Of a stretch of 64,000 bases of DNA, positions 35,590 to 41,325 are shown one piece after another. Source of the stretch: Strongylocentrotus droebachiensis. Taxonomy: Eukaryota > Echinodermata > Echinoidea > Camarodonta > Strongylocentrotidae. Position 1 is the stretch's first letter, and each line of letters opens with the position of its first letter. The notes under the pieces are model-generated. The model saw nothing but the letters and a program-made list of their open reading frames with translations, had not been told where the DNA came from and searched no databases. The translations under genes and the position numbers were made by a program. The stretch is from positions 1 through 64,000 of the forward strand of contig JAVYIG010001598.1 of assembly GCA_035222895.1 (NCBI GenBank), given 5' to 3'.

Positions 35590-37080
35590 ACTCTTCATTT
35601 CCTGTCTTAATACATGTATGTTGATATTTAATGTTCTTGTTATTGTACTTCACATAGACTAAACATAACATTTGAACTCATTTGCTTAATGAAGTGTAAC
35701 GACTGTGACTACACTCATGATTACTTGGGAGTGAATTTGAAAGAAAGTTTATTTGCGATATCTAATTGAACTTATGATCATTGCCAAGGAAATCTAACAT
35801 TCTTTTAAACATTCTTTTGATACATGTATTTAAATATAATGCAAGGACTGTACCTCACCCTTAGTAAGCAGTATTTGATGATGACTTTAAATACAATCCC
35901 ATTAAGTACACTTATAAGGGACTACATTCAATGAGCCTTTTTGGGTTTTTTTTCTTTTTAACAGGACTACCACTGGTGGTGGAGATCCTTCATAGTGTCT
36001 GGTGGATCAGCATTTTATGTCTTTATATATTCCGTCTTCTACTTCATTACCAAGGTATGTCAATTGTATTTTCTTCTGCTGGGGGAGATTAAACTGATCA
36101 GTAGTTTTAAAGATGTATTGAAAATGAGGTATGCTTTGCAGTTGTGGAGATTTGTATAAAATAAAATAGTTGGGGGAACTGGAGAAAATGCCATGAAGAA
36201 TTGAGAGGATACGCAACATCTGTTTTGTTGGGAGTTACTTTGCTCAGATGCTGGCATACTCTGAATTATCACTTGCGTTGTAATGATTTTCTGTTATTGA
36301 TACTACATGAGGAAAGATTCAGAATAACAGCTTCTCTTAAAGGGAGATGGTCATCACTTTCTATGTGCAGTAGTTCATAATTTGCTAAAACCAGATTTGG
36401 TGGAAATACTATTGATGGGTGTACAAGTCTCTCCCACAACAAACGTGTAGTCCCATTTAAAAATATCCCCCAGTTTCTCGAAGAGTCCTTGGGTGAGGGA
36501 ATGTAAGATAATGACTTTTTCATATAGGGGGGGGGGGGGGGGTGGAAAATGCAGAGCATTACATAAAGCCTGTCGGTCATTAAACTAAAGGCTAACCCTG
36601 GTGATTGACAAAACCTGTTAATTGGATTAACACCCGAATGGTGTCGAATTGCCCATTAGAGCCCACCACTATGCGTCTTCAGGCCTGTCTCCATCAGCTT
36701 GAGATTGCCAAATATCCCACTATTTTAACTGTCCTGATTCTTCATCAGCCCACAATTGCAATTAGCGTGAAATTTCTCGAGCTCGAGTCTCGAGCTGATG
36801 AAGACGTAATTTGTAACTTCGGGCTTATTTCCCAAATCAGAAATAGCGGCTATATGGCAATCTTGAGAGATAAAATGCAGTTTCATTTTGATTACTTACA
36901 GTTTTATTTGATGATTTATTATTTTTTCAGCTTGAAATCACCCAGTTTGTACCTGGTCTCCTTTACTTCGGTTACACCTTCATGATGGTGCTTACGTTCT
37001 GGATCTTGACCGGTACGATAGGATTCTACGCGTCTTATTGGTTCGTATCCAAGATATACAGCGCCGTCAAGATAGACTGA
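9024..37080 (+). CDS. TM9SF4: TM9SF4-like nonaspanin, 17 coding exons, complete
   Basis: Seventeen exons with GT-AG borders join in phase to a 623-residue protein (1872 coding bases with stop); human TM9SF4 is about 642. A signal peptide (about residues 1-17) ends just before FYVPGVAP, the usual mature start of this family. A luminal domain follows (about 18-260, with [19 protein letters not shown] and the paired cysteines of exon 3), then about nine membrane segments (roughly 262-285, 323-347, 358-380, 393-415, 424-450, 484-506, 512-538, 550-573, 583-610). Family marks include [27 protein letters not shown] and a C-terminal K-I-D that fits the KXD/E Golgi-retention signal known for TM9 proteins. 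Known roles of the family are sorting of membrane proteins, adhesion and phagocytosis in Golgi/endosomes. The luminal motifs match TM9SF4 rather than TM9SF2. The acceptor directly before the ATG suggests an unseen 5'UTR exon upstream. The span includes introns; exons are listed separately. Confidence 0.96.
9220..9547. mobile_element. MITE family C, copy 1
   Basis: Inverted ends: gtgtttcacaaaaactaag at the left and ctttgtgaaacacccc at the right, with a second paired block (ttggacttgaactatggc). The left end starts in a run of about 19 G. Confidence 0.7.
9548..11330. other. TM9SF4 intron 1, right part
   Basis: AT-rich non-coding sequence. No coding segment, RNA gene or clear transposon recognised. 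Confidence 0.5.
11331..11480 (+). CDS. TM9SF4: TM9SF4 coding exon 2
   Basis: Codes residues 38-87, with LPYEYYS and [15 protein letters not shown], which are nearly invariant in TM9SF4. Acceptor tttttacag, donor gtaagt, phase 0 at both ends. A decayed copy of its last 36 bases and donor lies about 0.8 kb downstream. Confidence 0.95.
11528..12224. mobile_element. Foldback element with a half-tRNA-like segment
   Basis: Ends cggagccagaagggtgttaa and ttaatgtccttctggctccg. Inside, 11705-11755 in reverse complement reads gatggccgagtggtctaagg, the 5' half of a Leu/Ser-type tRNA or SINE head. It sits between exon 2 and the decayed copy of its end. Confidence 0.6.
12232..12267 (+). pseudogene. Decayed copy of TM9SF4 exon 2 end plus donor
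   Basis: Thirty-six bases repeat the last 36 bases of exon 2 (ending 11480) with only a few changes, and the copy keeps a gtaagt donor. No acceptor or upstream part of the exon is present, so it cannot be a complete internal exon. A foldback element (about 11528-12224) separates it from the parent. Confidence 0.85.
12585..12690. mobile_element. Short hairpin element
   Basis: Perfect 24-bp arms beginning gttttcacgaagtgacgg with a ~45-base loop; the outer parts pair less well (gtcgtcgct with aggacgat). A MITE relic is likely. Confidence 0.65.
12966..13200. repeat. Dispersed repeat G, copy 1
   Basis: Shares agccggctccccatttat, aaaataaaacacactcat and the caccaac...gcaa segment with 19061-19625. 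No inverted ends found. Confidence 0.55.
13325..13438. mobile_element. Short TIR element, family F
   Basis: atggggcgttgcaagaaag at the left, its complement at the right, and gcaattgat paired inside. A second left end (ggggcattgcaagaaagtt) appears alone at 13572. Confidence 0.7.
13440..14778. other. TM9SF4 intron 2, right part
   Basis: Holds a G run (13817-13834), (GATT)n-like sequence near 14330-14420 and short (ATTC)n at 14721-14740. No exon seen. Confidence 0.5.
14779..14888 (+). CDS. TM9SF4: TM9SF4 coding exon 3
   Basis: Codes residues 88-123 plus two bases of the next codon. Two cysteines five residues apart (C-L-V-L-C) match the luminal cysteine pair of human TM9SF4, and the exon ends with EDYNVH. 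Acceptor ttttag, donor gtaagt. Confidence 0.93.
14889..15960. other. TM9SF4 intron 3
   Basis: AT-rich, nothing recognised beyond scattered acatgtac motifs. Confidence 0.5.
15961..16063 (+). CDS. TM9SF4: TM9SF4 coding exon 4
   Basis: Codes residues 124-158, including LIADNLP and HGYKMGF, both with clear human counterparts (IADNLP, HGYRLGF). Acceptor tttatacag, donor gtgagt; ends in phase 0. Confidence 0.95.
16152..16712 (+). pseudogene. L2/CR1-like LINE reverse transcriptase, C-terminal fragment
   Basis: An open frame from 16152 to the stop at 16710-16712 encodes the thumb and C-terminal part of a non-LTR reverse transcriptase: [41 protein letters not shown] and APSYL. These are typical of L2/CR1-type elements of marine animals. 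The element is 5' truncated here; its last coding part ([15 protein letters not shown], about 17512-17562) and 3' tail resume after an interruption. Sense to TM9SF4, in the intron after exon 4. Not functional. Confidence 0.85.
16859..17486. mobile_element. Insertion splitting the LINE, bounded by inverted CGTTTAACCG
   Basis: The motif CGTTTAACCG at the left edge recurs inverted near 17474-17484, and LINE coding sequence resumes just after. The interior has two long poly-T tracts (about 16929-16982, 17403-17438), a poly-A run and the palm fragment. A composite of several insertions is likely; borders are approximate. Confidence 0.4.
17105..17300 (+). pseudogene. L2/CR1-like LINE reverse transcriptase, palm fragment
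   Basis: Contains [20 protein letters not shown], the central motif of non-LTR reverse transcriptases, preceded by [14 protein letters not shown] in another frame (one-base shift near 17190). This part belongs upstream of the fragment at 16152-16712, so the order is scrambled: a separate copy was inserted or rearranged. Confidence 0.8.
17500..17731 (+). mobile_element. LINE 3' end and (ATT)n tail
   Basis: After the final coding stretch is about 110 bp of 3' sequence ending gcgctatataaaag, then a short spacer and (ATT)n. This ending is shared with the SINEs of the window (see 29010-29366 and 37452-37678). Confidence 0.65.
17732..17920 (-). mobile_element. tRNA-derived SINE fragment, reverse
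   Basis: In reverse complement this shows the SINE body: cctttggcaagata, then the 'cacactcgacccaggtgaggtaaatgggtacc' type segment and the region before the tail. The tRNA-like head is missing. It abuts the LINE tail, tail to tail. Confidence 0.65.
17921..19049. other. TM9SF4 intron 4, middle part
   Basis: AT-rich. One stretch (17940-18530) has ends aaagggaaatccaaccctt and a worn complement (tattttccctttaa), perhaps an old TIR element. Confidence 0.35.
19050..19625. repeat. Dispersed repeat G, copy 2
   Basis: Longer copy of the repeat at 12966-13200, with an insertion of about 300 bp. A run of about 17 C lies at its left end. Confidence 0.55.
19703..19925. mobile_element. MITE family D, copy 1
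   Basis: Starts ggtaacaactaaattattca and ends gtatgaataatgtagttgtt; interior has cacattctcaagatac. A copied piece of its right end (about 20010-20055) is part of the short tandem duplication that also copied exon 5. Confidence 0.7.
19957..19990 (+). pseudogene. Dead copy of the start of TM9SF4 exon 5
   Basis: Thirty-three of 34 bases match exon 5, exactly 137 bp upstream. The acceptor AG has become AA, and one substitution makes an in-frame TAG (CAC CTT TAG). The flanking intron is copied too, including the end of a TIR element, so this is a short tandem genomic duplication. Confidence 0.9.
20094..20152 (+). CDS. TM9SF4: TM9SF4 coding exon 5
   Basis: Codes residues 159-177 plus two bases, starting IYLNNHL (human IYLHNHL). 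Acceptor tatttcag, donor gtaagt. It is shorter than the human equivalent, which accounts for part of the overall length difference. A dead 34-bp copy of its start lies 137 bp upstream. Confidence 0.92.
20623..20883. mobile_element. MITE family C, copy 2
   Basis: ggggggtgtttcacaaagac to gtctttgtgaaacaccccc, with paired inner blocks near gactttaagttggactt. Long inverted arms, no coding capacity; about 100 bp before exon 6. Confidence 0.75.
20985..21124 (+). CDS. TM9SF4: TM9SF4 coding exon 6
   Basis: Codes residues 178-224 plus one base. YRIVGFEV matches the end of the conserved luminal domain. The acidic, proline-rich part after it is the variable linker that also differs among vertebrate members. 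Acceptor ttttacag, donor gttagt. Confidence 0.9.
21176..21345 (+). mobile_element. tRNA-derived SINE, second type
   Basis: A tRNA-like head with a good A box (tagctcagttggtagag) and a weakened B box (gagtttgaaacc) is followed by a short body. The head resembles a different tRNA from the other SINEs here, and there is no anticodon arm or 3' end suitable for a working tRNA. It lies in the intron after exon 6. Confidence 0.65.
21906..22061 (+). CDS. TM9SF4: TM9SF4 coding exon 7 (start of first core membrane segment)
   Basis: Codes residues 225-276 plus one base: [23 protein letters not shown] and the first hydrophobic helix of the membrane core. Acceptor ataccag, donor gtaagt. One of the most conserved parts of the protein. 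Confidence 0.96.
22341..22530. mobile_element. MITE family B, copy 1
   Basis: Starts ttaaagcctcactgcact. Interior has gatgagatagccacctgtca and ends ggccaaactagtgcag; the terminal repeat at the right is worn. Confidence 0.65.
22567..22850 (+). mobile_element. tRNA-derived SINE, diverged
   Basis: A degraded head (gtggtgaagtggataag) is followed by the body landmarks cctttggcaagacatta and catttgccacactcaaccc, then a tail of ATT repeats. Same family as 22856-23131, which lies next to it in opposite orientation, tail to tail. Confidence 0.65.
22856..23131 (-). mobile_element. tRNA-derived SINE with intact tRNA-like head
   Basis: On the reverse strand, the 75 bases from 23131 to about 23057 form a tRNA-like head: A box tggtcgagtgg and B box ggttcgaatcccg. 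The body with ctttggcaagacat follows, then an (ATT)n tail at 22856-22873. It ends 39 bp before exon 8. The head is a SINE promoter, not a tRNA gene, because it runs into the conserved body. Confidence 0.8.
23171..23238 (+). CDS. TM9SF4: TM9SF4 coding exon 8
   Basis: Codes residues 277-299, finishing the first core helix, then [10 protein letters not shown] (human RTLRKDIANY), a basic cytosolic segment. Acceptor cttctacag, donor gtaagt. A tRNA-derived SINE ends about 40 bp upstream and a MITE starts about 10 bp downstream. Confidence 0.95.
23249..23443. mobile_element. MITE family B, copy 2
   Basis: Starts ttaaagccccactgcacta 10 bp after the donor of exon 8, with the same interior and a diverged inverted end. 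Confidence 0.7.
23740..23951. mobile_element. MITE family C, copy 3
   Basis: ggggggtgttttacaaagag at the left and ctctgtgaaacacccccc at the right; the inner arms also pair (gcgtaagtgc with its complement). Confidence 0.72.
24293..24425 (+). CDS. TM9SF4: TM9SF4 coding exon 9
   Basis: Codes residues 300-343 plus one base. [13 protein letters not shown] is a signature of all TM9 proteins; the second membrane segment follows. Acceptor tgttggcag, donor gtaagc. Confidence 0.96.
24694..24847. mobile_element. MITE family B, copy 3
   Basis: Shorter copy with an internal deletion. The right end (ctagtgcagacaggcttta) is well kept. Confidence 0.65.
24848..25334. other. TM9SF4 intron 9, left part
   Basis: Includes two similar ~100-bp AT-rich stretches (25070-25160 and 25185-25270, sharing atatctctt and gcaatatcgaaaccctaac-type sequence), a short tandem duplication. 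Confidence 0.45.
26065..26331 (+). pseudogene. BED-type zinc finger of the hAT element
   Basis: The 88-residue frame has [31 protein letters not shown]: two cysteines and two histidines spaced as in the BED/hAT N-terminal finger that binds transposon ends. It runs into a donor-like AG/gttagt at 26320, so it may have been one exon of a spliced transposase gene. No downstream exon with the catalytic domain is present. Confidence 0.75.
26868..27261 (+). pseudogene. hAT C-terminal dimerisation domain fragment
   Basis: The frame encodes [23 protein letters not shown] and LLTEKI: the classic SNAxxERxFS...KT..R..M motif of the hAT dimerisation region. An acceptor-like ttttcag precedes it at 26861-26867, but joining it to the finger exon would put it in the wrong frame. 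About 550 bp between the two pieces hold no RNase-H-like core. Confidence 0.78.
27649..27730 (+). CDS. TM9SF4: TM9SF4 coding exon 10
   Basis: Codes residues 344-370 plus two bases: [13 protein letters not shown] (human [13 protein letters not shown]) and a hydrophobic run. Acceptor attcacag, donor gtaagt. The preceding 3.2-kb intron carries the hAT-type element. Confidence 0.95.
27731..28516. other. TM9SF4 intron 10, left part
   Basis: Non-coding. A possible TIR pair, aaaggatgttcccctgatg near 27912 and worn matches near 28078, is too weak to call. Confidence 0.35.
28517..28803. repeat. (GAT)n microsatellite
   Basis: GAT/GGT/GTCATG triplets over about 290 bp in the intron before exon 11. Frames of poly-Asp, poly-Met or poly-His are artefacts. 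Confidence 0.95.
28901..28976 (+). CDS. TM9SF4: TM9SF4 coding exon 11
   Basis: Codes residues 371-396, with [13 protein letters not shown] (human GFSAGRLYRTLKG). Acceptor tgtcttcag, donor gtaaga; ends in phase 0. A 290-bp GAT microsatellite lies about 100 bp upstream. Confidence 0.94.
29010..29366 (+). mobile_element. Full-length tRNA-derived SINE
   Basis: The most complete copy: head with A box gtggtcgagtggtttaagg and B box gggttcgaatcccg, body with cctttggcaagat, a 3' half with tcattgttggtcaaaca, and the ending gcgctatataaaaactg plus (ATT)n. It sits 33 bp into the intron after exon 11. Confidence 0.82.
29385..29757. mobile_element. MITE family A, copy 1
   Basis: Terminal inverted repeats TAAAGGTAAAGACCAGT; the duplicated TA at the ends suggests Tc1/mariner-type insertion. 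Interior contains cgattgcattgtgaaagaa and ggttctggaatcatcaaaatg. No coding capacity. Confidence 0.8.
30032..30211 (+). CDS. TM9SF4: TM9SF4 coding exon 12
   Basis: Codes residues 397-456: two membrane segments and [10 protein letters not shown] plus [13 protein letters not shown], close to human. Acceptor ttctcacag, donor gtgagg, phase 0 at both ends. Two decayed copies of its second half follow in the next intron. Confidence 0.96.
30256..30400. repeat. (GA)n microsatellite, first copy
   Basis: GA-rich tract following exon 12. A related tract follows decayed copy A at 30530-30655, consistent with tandem duplication. Confidence 0.9.
30406..30496 (+). pseudogene. Decayed copy A of the second half of TM9SF4 exon 12
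   Basis: Aligns with 30119-30211. The end (acttctttggctacag) and donor gtgag are intact and the following intron start is also copied. The sixth codon is a stop, and small gaps break the frame. Its 5' side is GA repeat with no exon start. Confidence 0.85.
30530..30655. repeat. (GA)n microsatellite, second copy
   Basis: Preceded by the copied intron start (ctgtagagtgacagaaaaag), as is the first tract. Confidence 0.9.
30661..30749 (+). pseudogene. Decayed copy B of the second half of TM9SF4 exon 12
   Basis: A second, more diverged copy about 253 bp after copy A. The donor is lost (gtgag replaced by ataat). Both copies are preceded by GA-rich microsatellite, as expected for tandem duplication of exon end plus intron start. 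Confidence 0.8.
31102..31175 (+). pseudogene. Degenerate duplicate of TM9SF4 exon 13
   Basis: The first 57 bases align without gaps to exon 13 and sit behind an intact acceptor (tttatttcag). The frame is open but carries D-to-N, P-to-S, N-to-H and P-to-S changes. The WYMN segment and the normal donor are lost. If spliced to exon 12 it would read on into an adjacent TIR element and end at 31372-31374, giving a truncated protein. Confidence 0.82.
31218..31630. mobile_element. MITE family A, copy 2
   Basis: Same orientation and interior as copy 1, with TIR TTAAAGATAAAGACCAGTT. It lies between the degenerate copy of exon 13 and the real exon 13, ending 22 bp before the latter. Confidence 0.8.
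31653..31732 (+). CDS. TM9SF4: TM9SF4 coding exon 13
   Basis: Codes residues 457-482 plus two bases, with [18 protein letters not shown]. Acceptor tatttcag, donor gtgaga. A degenerate copy lies 551 bp upstream. This one is taken as real because it keeps WYMN and a donor that gives the right phase to exon 14. Confidence 0.95.
32198..32570. mobile_element. MITE family A, copy 3 (inverted)
   Basis: Inverted relative to copies 1 and 2, with the same TIR and interior. Copies 1 and 3 could pair over 2.8 kb of transcript. Confidence 0.8.
32604..32860 (+). mobile_element. tRNA-derived SINE, diverged head and body
   Basis: Body landmarks cctttggcgagacatta and caactctccatccag are present. The tRNA-like head (gtcatggtacggtgtttcatt) is heavily mutated. 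It lies shortly before exon 14. Confidence 0.55.
32905..32968 (+). CDS. TM9SF4: TM9SF4 coding exon 14
   Basis: Codes residues 483-504: [19 protein letters not shown], a membrane segment. Acceptor tttggtag, donor gtaagt. A short TIR element begins about 13 bp past the donor. Confidence 0.95.
32982..33367. mobile_element. MITE family A-related, copy 4
   Basis: TIR variant TAAAG..GAAG(G)TTGAGTTCTGG at both ends. The right half matches family A interior (tcgattccac, cacaatgcaatcgcatgacc). It starts 13 bp past the donor of exon 14. Confidence 0.7.
33367..34215. mobile_element. TIR element carrying a nested MITE
   Basis: Outer ends ccgctgcacactttacaatc and gatcgtatagtgtgcagta pair as a diverged inverted repeat. 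The inner element at 33664-34108 interrupts it. Confidence 0.6.
33664..34108. mobile_element. Nested MITE with ~33-bp TIRs
   Basis: catatggggccagtcaccac and its near-exact complement bound 445 bp; the arms extend through gaaatgagtccagt. No coding capacity. Confidence 0.78.
34216..35168. other. TM9SF4 intron 14, right part
   Basis: Very AT-rich with (AAT)n at 34745-34770. Nothing else recognised. Confidence 0.5.
35169..35288 (+). CDS. TM9SF4: TM9SF4 coding exon 15
   Basis: Codes residues 505-544: [18 protein letters not shown] and the next membrane segment, ending VYFQLCGE. Acceptor gttcttcag, donor gttagc, phase 0. Confidence 0.96.
35420..35592. repeat. (TTC)n and (TC)n microsatellite
   Basis: Pyrimidine tract in the intron after exon 15, 130 bp past the donor. 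Confidence 0.9.
35965..36054 (+). CDS. TM9SF4: TM9SF4 coding exon 16
   Basis: Codes residues 545-574: [20 protein letters not shown]. The tryptophan-rich DYxWWWR motif is typical of the family. Acceptor tttaacag, donor gtatgt, phase 0. Confidence 0.96.
36055..36930. other. TM9SF4 intron 16
   Basis: Contains a run of about 18 G (36525-36542). No further exon or clear element seen. Confidence 0.5.
36931..37080 (+). CDS. TM9SF4: TM9SF4 coding exon 17 with stop
   Basis: Codes residues 575-623 and the TGA stop: LLYFGYT, the TGTIGFYA motif of the last membrane segment, and the C-terminus KIYSAVKID. The terminal K-I-D fits the KXD/E COPI-binding, Golgi-retention signal described for TM9 proteins. 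Acceptor attttttcag. Confidence 0.96.
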   Translation, partial: LEITQFVPGLLYFGYTFMMVLTFWILTGTIGFYASYWFVSKIYSAVKID

Positions 37081-37191
37081 ACACCCTGTTAGGGGTTTCC
37101 CCCACACCCTGTTAGGGGATTCCCCCACACCCTTCCCATCTTTTGAGCAAAAGACCGGTGGTTGTACATAGTAAATAAAGAAGTAAATAAA
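37081..37191 (+). promoter_or_regulatory. TM9SF4 proximal 3'UTR with candidate polyadenylation signals
   Basis: Directly after the stop is a 23-bp direct repeat, about 2.4 copies (37081-37132, core acaccctgttagggg). AATAAA occurs at 37174-37179 and 37186-37191, either of which could end a short 3'UTR. Another AATAAA at 39630-39635 would allow a long 3'UTR of about 2.5 kb. Which is used cannot be told from the sequence. Confidence 0.4.
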
Positions 37192-37451
37192 AGAGTAAAT
37201 TAATCGGTATACGGACCTTCTATCGTGTTACCACAACTAGTGCAACAACGGTATCGGCCCATCAACCTATTACTGTGTTTAAACAATGTTGTTGGTCTAA
37301 ATCCTAGAGATTAACAGTTTTTTTAGAGTGATGTTAAGTTTGGCAGCTTTTGGTGTATATTTATTATATTAGAGCTCTCTGCCCTATTAGATTAAATTTC
37401 TTTTCGATATGATGTGTGTCAGGCAAAGGGGTGCAAATGATTGCTTTATTG

Positions 37452-37678
37452 ATCCCGGTAGGATGCGACCGTCATTGTTGGTCAAACAGTTTTTGAGCGT
37501 CATGTAACGCCTGGCTGGAATGCTCCCCAGGGAGTGGAGAATGTGCACACATTGGGGGGGGGGGGGGGGGGGGGGCAAGCACTGAATCCAAAAGACCGGA
37601 GTAATAGTATATTTGTAAAGCGCTTAGAGACATTTGTATTGAGCGCTATATAAAAATAAAATATTATTATTATTGATG
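37452..37678 (+). mobile_element. 5'-truncated SINE with poly-G insertion
   Basis: Matches the 3' half of the full copy at 29150-29366 (ggatgcgaccgtcattgt to gcgctatataaaaat plus ATT repeats). It carries a run of about 21 G at 37555-37575 where the full copy has normal sequence. Confidence 0.75.
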
Positions 37679-38345
37679 AATGTACTTATTGAAGATGAAG
37701 CATTTTAAAGTTCAACCTTTAGACGACTATATTTACAACACATCATAGTCTATACATGTACATCATCTAAATTATTACCAGTGATTGGTAAAGTATGCTT
37801 GTATCTATATTATTTGTTCATCCTTTCATAAGAAACTGAAAAACAAAAATATGACAGCAGTATGTATTTGAGCCTTTCTACCGAGAGCACACAATGAATG
37901 ATACATATAGGAAAGAGCACTAGGAAATGTTTCTTGTTCACACTATGGCTTAAAAGTTATTTTCATTTTTATTTATGTAAGTTAAGTCTAGTTCAGTCTT
38001 GGATAGTTTGTTTTTATTTTCTGCTGTTTGGGTGATAGTTTGTTGTAGATGCACCTATTTTGTGGAAAACATATATTTTTAAAGTGGAGAACATGACCAA
38101 AACATGCTCTGTGTGGCAATTTTTATACTATGGAATCGACATGTATGATATGAATATTTAAATAGTACCACGGATGAAGAACATTATCATAGCCTTTATT
38201 TACCAAGCTTTTCTAAAAGGCATTAAATCAATGATCAATACTAATGTAAATGATTGTAATTACTTTGATTGGATCATACATTATTAGATGTAAAAAGAAG
38301 AAGCAACATTAATGGAGCTCTCAATGTGCTATACATTCAGCAATA

Positions 38346-38541
38346 TTAAAGCCTTTCTGCACTAGTTTGGCCAGGAGGGATTAGACCTCTCTGCATGGTC
38401 ACTGACAGGTGGTAATCTCATCAAATCAGCTTTCAATTAACATTAGAAAAAAAGGATCATGGGGTACCAGTGGTCACCGATTAGGCATTGTTTGCTAAGT
38501 AGAGGGCACAAGTCGCTATAAGTAGTGCAGTGGGGCTTTAA
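38346..38541. mobile_element. MITE family B, copy 4 (inverted)
   Basis: The best-preserved copy: ttaaagcctttctgcacta at one end and the complement of ttaaagccccactgcacta at the other. About 196 bp, in the possible TM9SF4 3'UTR. Confidence 0.75.
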
Positions 38542-39856
38542 ATCTTTTGTAATCAAGAGCGACATCCTTGGAGCGTATTATGTAACATAAAGAGTTCATG
38601 ATGGATGTTGCACTCCAGTCAAGCCTCTTTCAGATATGCTAAGATAAACTGCTGCAGGTTTTTATGATGACAGAAAGTGTCATACGCTTCACATTTCTGT
38701 ATCGTAGCTCAGTGAATATGCATGGACTTTTCCATATTATATTTAAAAATAAAACTGTCACAGTTTACTGGGGCATATCTAAATGAGCCATGCTAGACAT
38801 TATTCATGGTTTGAATAAAGGGCTGGTTGAATTATCACTTGCATAAGAGCGAGACATTTAAAAGCATTAAAATACATATTCAGCTTGTATTCATACACTA
38901 CCGCACAACAACCTCATCCGTTTGGAGTTAAAAGGGCATCAACTTGTGCTGATTTGCACAGAGTTAATTCCCTTCTTGCTCCAAACAGACGATGTGTTCG
39001 TTTGATGATGCTGAATATTGAAATCCTATGTTGGTTTCCTGTGTATGCAGATTGGTGTGTCGGCTGTAAAGTAATATTTTGGTCTGTAAATTTTGGATGC
39101 TTGCAATCTTTGTCAAAAGACATCATTTTGTATGTACCTATTTTCTATTCTCGTGTCCTGTTGTCTTTATCAAAGACATTTTATGCATGGACTTAGTTTA
39201 TAAGTCCATGGGTTATGTAAGTTTATACTTTAGGTATGCCGGCATCGTATAATAGGCTGCATATGTAACTAAGTATTAAAATTGAGATGTACTTCATGAG
39301 AGTGAAAATGACGAGAACATTTGTCAAAATGTAGAATGGTTCTTAGATATATTTGACATTGCTGAACCACTTGGGAGTATTACAGATGTATGAGCCTTGA
39401 TCTAAACTATTATGTTCATGTATCCCTGTCACACAAAAAAAAAAGTGATCTGAATCAAAACAATAAAGTATTGTTAAGCTTTGCAATTTGTGGCAATGTA
39501 ATTGTTTGCTTGATCTATTGTGGGACTAGAGTCGGTGTCATTGGAGTGCATGTAGTAGTGTATGATCTACGTGTGATGGATTACATGTATGTCGGTTTCA
39601 ATGATATAATGTAACATGTCATTACATCTAATAAATCTACATGATGTTGAAATCAAGATTAAACATTCTGTTTGACCATTACGATTCTGTAAGGTTGACA
39701 TTTTTATTTTTGTAGTTTTTAAGTTTAATCGGGTGTTTTAAGTTTTGATTTGTACCTGTAAGTCCACTTTTTTCTTTTTACAACGAAAATATGATTTGTT
39801 TGATTTGGTATGATAAATAAGCAGCAGTGCATCGATGCTGGTATGTCAGTATACTA
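38542..39856. other. Possible long TM9SF4 3'UTR
   Basis: AT-rich with no coding content. AATAAA at 39630-39635 could end an extended 3'UTR. Confidence 0.3.
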
Positions 39857-40302
39857 CAGGGCCGGTATCAATTTAATACTTAAATTTGAAATATGAGTAT
39901 TTTACTTAGTCTTCGGCTTAGATAAAATACCTAGCCAATTTTGGTATTCAATTCAAACTTTTGGCTAAGTATTTTACCCTAAATTTAAGACTGCTCCCTA
40001 CCAGACTTGAAATCAATTATTTGGAGGCCTTGATTGGCAGGCATATGGTTTTCTAACGCAGCATCATAACTTGCGCACGATCATATTAGCGCACATTATT
40101 GGGACGCATTAATTGCGCATTATTTTTGATTGACCGTGTGATGTCACAATGCTTATCAGTAAGTATTCTACTTAGATTTTGTCTCACGCACGTAAAAGTA
40201 AAAAATGTGATTTGAATGCGAAATAAGTAAAGTTCTTAGGTTAGTAATTCACTTAGTAAATTACTTATATTTCTAAGTATTGAATTGAATACCCGCCCAG
40301 GA
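39857..40302. mobile_element. TIR element, ~445 bp
   Basis: cagggccggtatcaattta at the left; the right end in reverse complement begins cctgggcgggtattcaattc. Both are followed by aatacttaaatt/aatacttagaaat-type sequence. Confidence 0.6.
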
Positions 40303-40857
40303 GTTCAAATACCTTTCAGTTTGGGACTTTCCAGACTTTTCCAGGTACACGTTTCTGTAGAAACGCACCGTAATGTGATTAAAACGCTAACATTAACGGA
40401 AAAGCGTACCCGTTTCAGATTTTTTCTTGTACGCTCTCCTTTTTAGTTTTGTAGAAACATGTTTATAAATAGTGTTAGTGTTGACACAATATATTGCTGC
40501 GTCCAGCGCCCACTCTCCAGACATCTAGTGAAACCGCTAAAGACTACTAAAATCAGTTTCTACATAAGCGCAGAAACCGACTTGAGCTTTCTTAAGAGGG
40601 TCGTCTCGTTGTTCGGATAGTGGTCGTTGGAAAGTAGTAGAAAAGTCAGCTTTTGTGCGCTTCCGTAGAAACATTCCGTTAGCATTTATTTTTCCAGGTC
40701 CATTCTGGGTGTAACGCTGCCATCAATGTCCGGTTCTCCTGTAGAAATGTGCTGACAGAAAGGAGAAAAGCCAACATTTTCATGATAAATAGGACCTTGC
40801 ATTTGTTAAAGTGAATCTCTATCAGGACATGTGCTTGTTTAGTACCATATTACGTCT

Positions 40858-40915
40858 GTTGGAAAGCCAGAAGGGCATTATCTCTTAACAAAGAGGTAAA
40901 GCCCTTCTGGTTTTC
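40858..40915. repeat. Imperfect hairpin
   Basis: gaaagccagaagggcatta pairs with taaagcccttctggttttc over a ~16-base centre. The motif ccagaaggg also ends the foldback at 11528-12224. Confidence 0.5.
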
Positions 40916-41325
40916 AATGGACTATTTGCTTATCTGGTTATAATATTCTTTATCTGTATGGACACTGCAAATTCTGTACACTGATGTTTGTCCCAATCAA
41001 TCGATCAATCAATCGGTCATTCGGTCAATCGTTATTCTATCTATCAAGGTACATATTTCTGGTTCTCAATGGACTATATGCTAATCGGGTTATAATATTC
41101 TTTATCTGTATGGATGCACTTCGAAAGCTGTACACCGATGTTTGTCCCAATCAATCAATCAGTCAATCAATCAGTCATTCGGTCAATCGTTATTCTATCT
41201 ATCAAAGCACATGTTTCTGGTTCTCAATGGACTATATGCAAATCTGGTTATAATATTCTTTATCTGTATGGACACACTGTGAACCTTGTACACCGATGTT
41301 TCTCCCAGCTCAGATGCTTATTGCA
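40905..41325. repeat. ~155-bp tandem repeat, about 2.7 copies
   Basis: ttataatattctttatctgt recurs at 40938, 41090 and 41248. Units also share tgtttgtcccaatcaatc, an inner array of (TCAA)n-like repeats, and ggttctcaatggactata. Confidence 0.85.
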
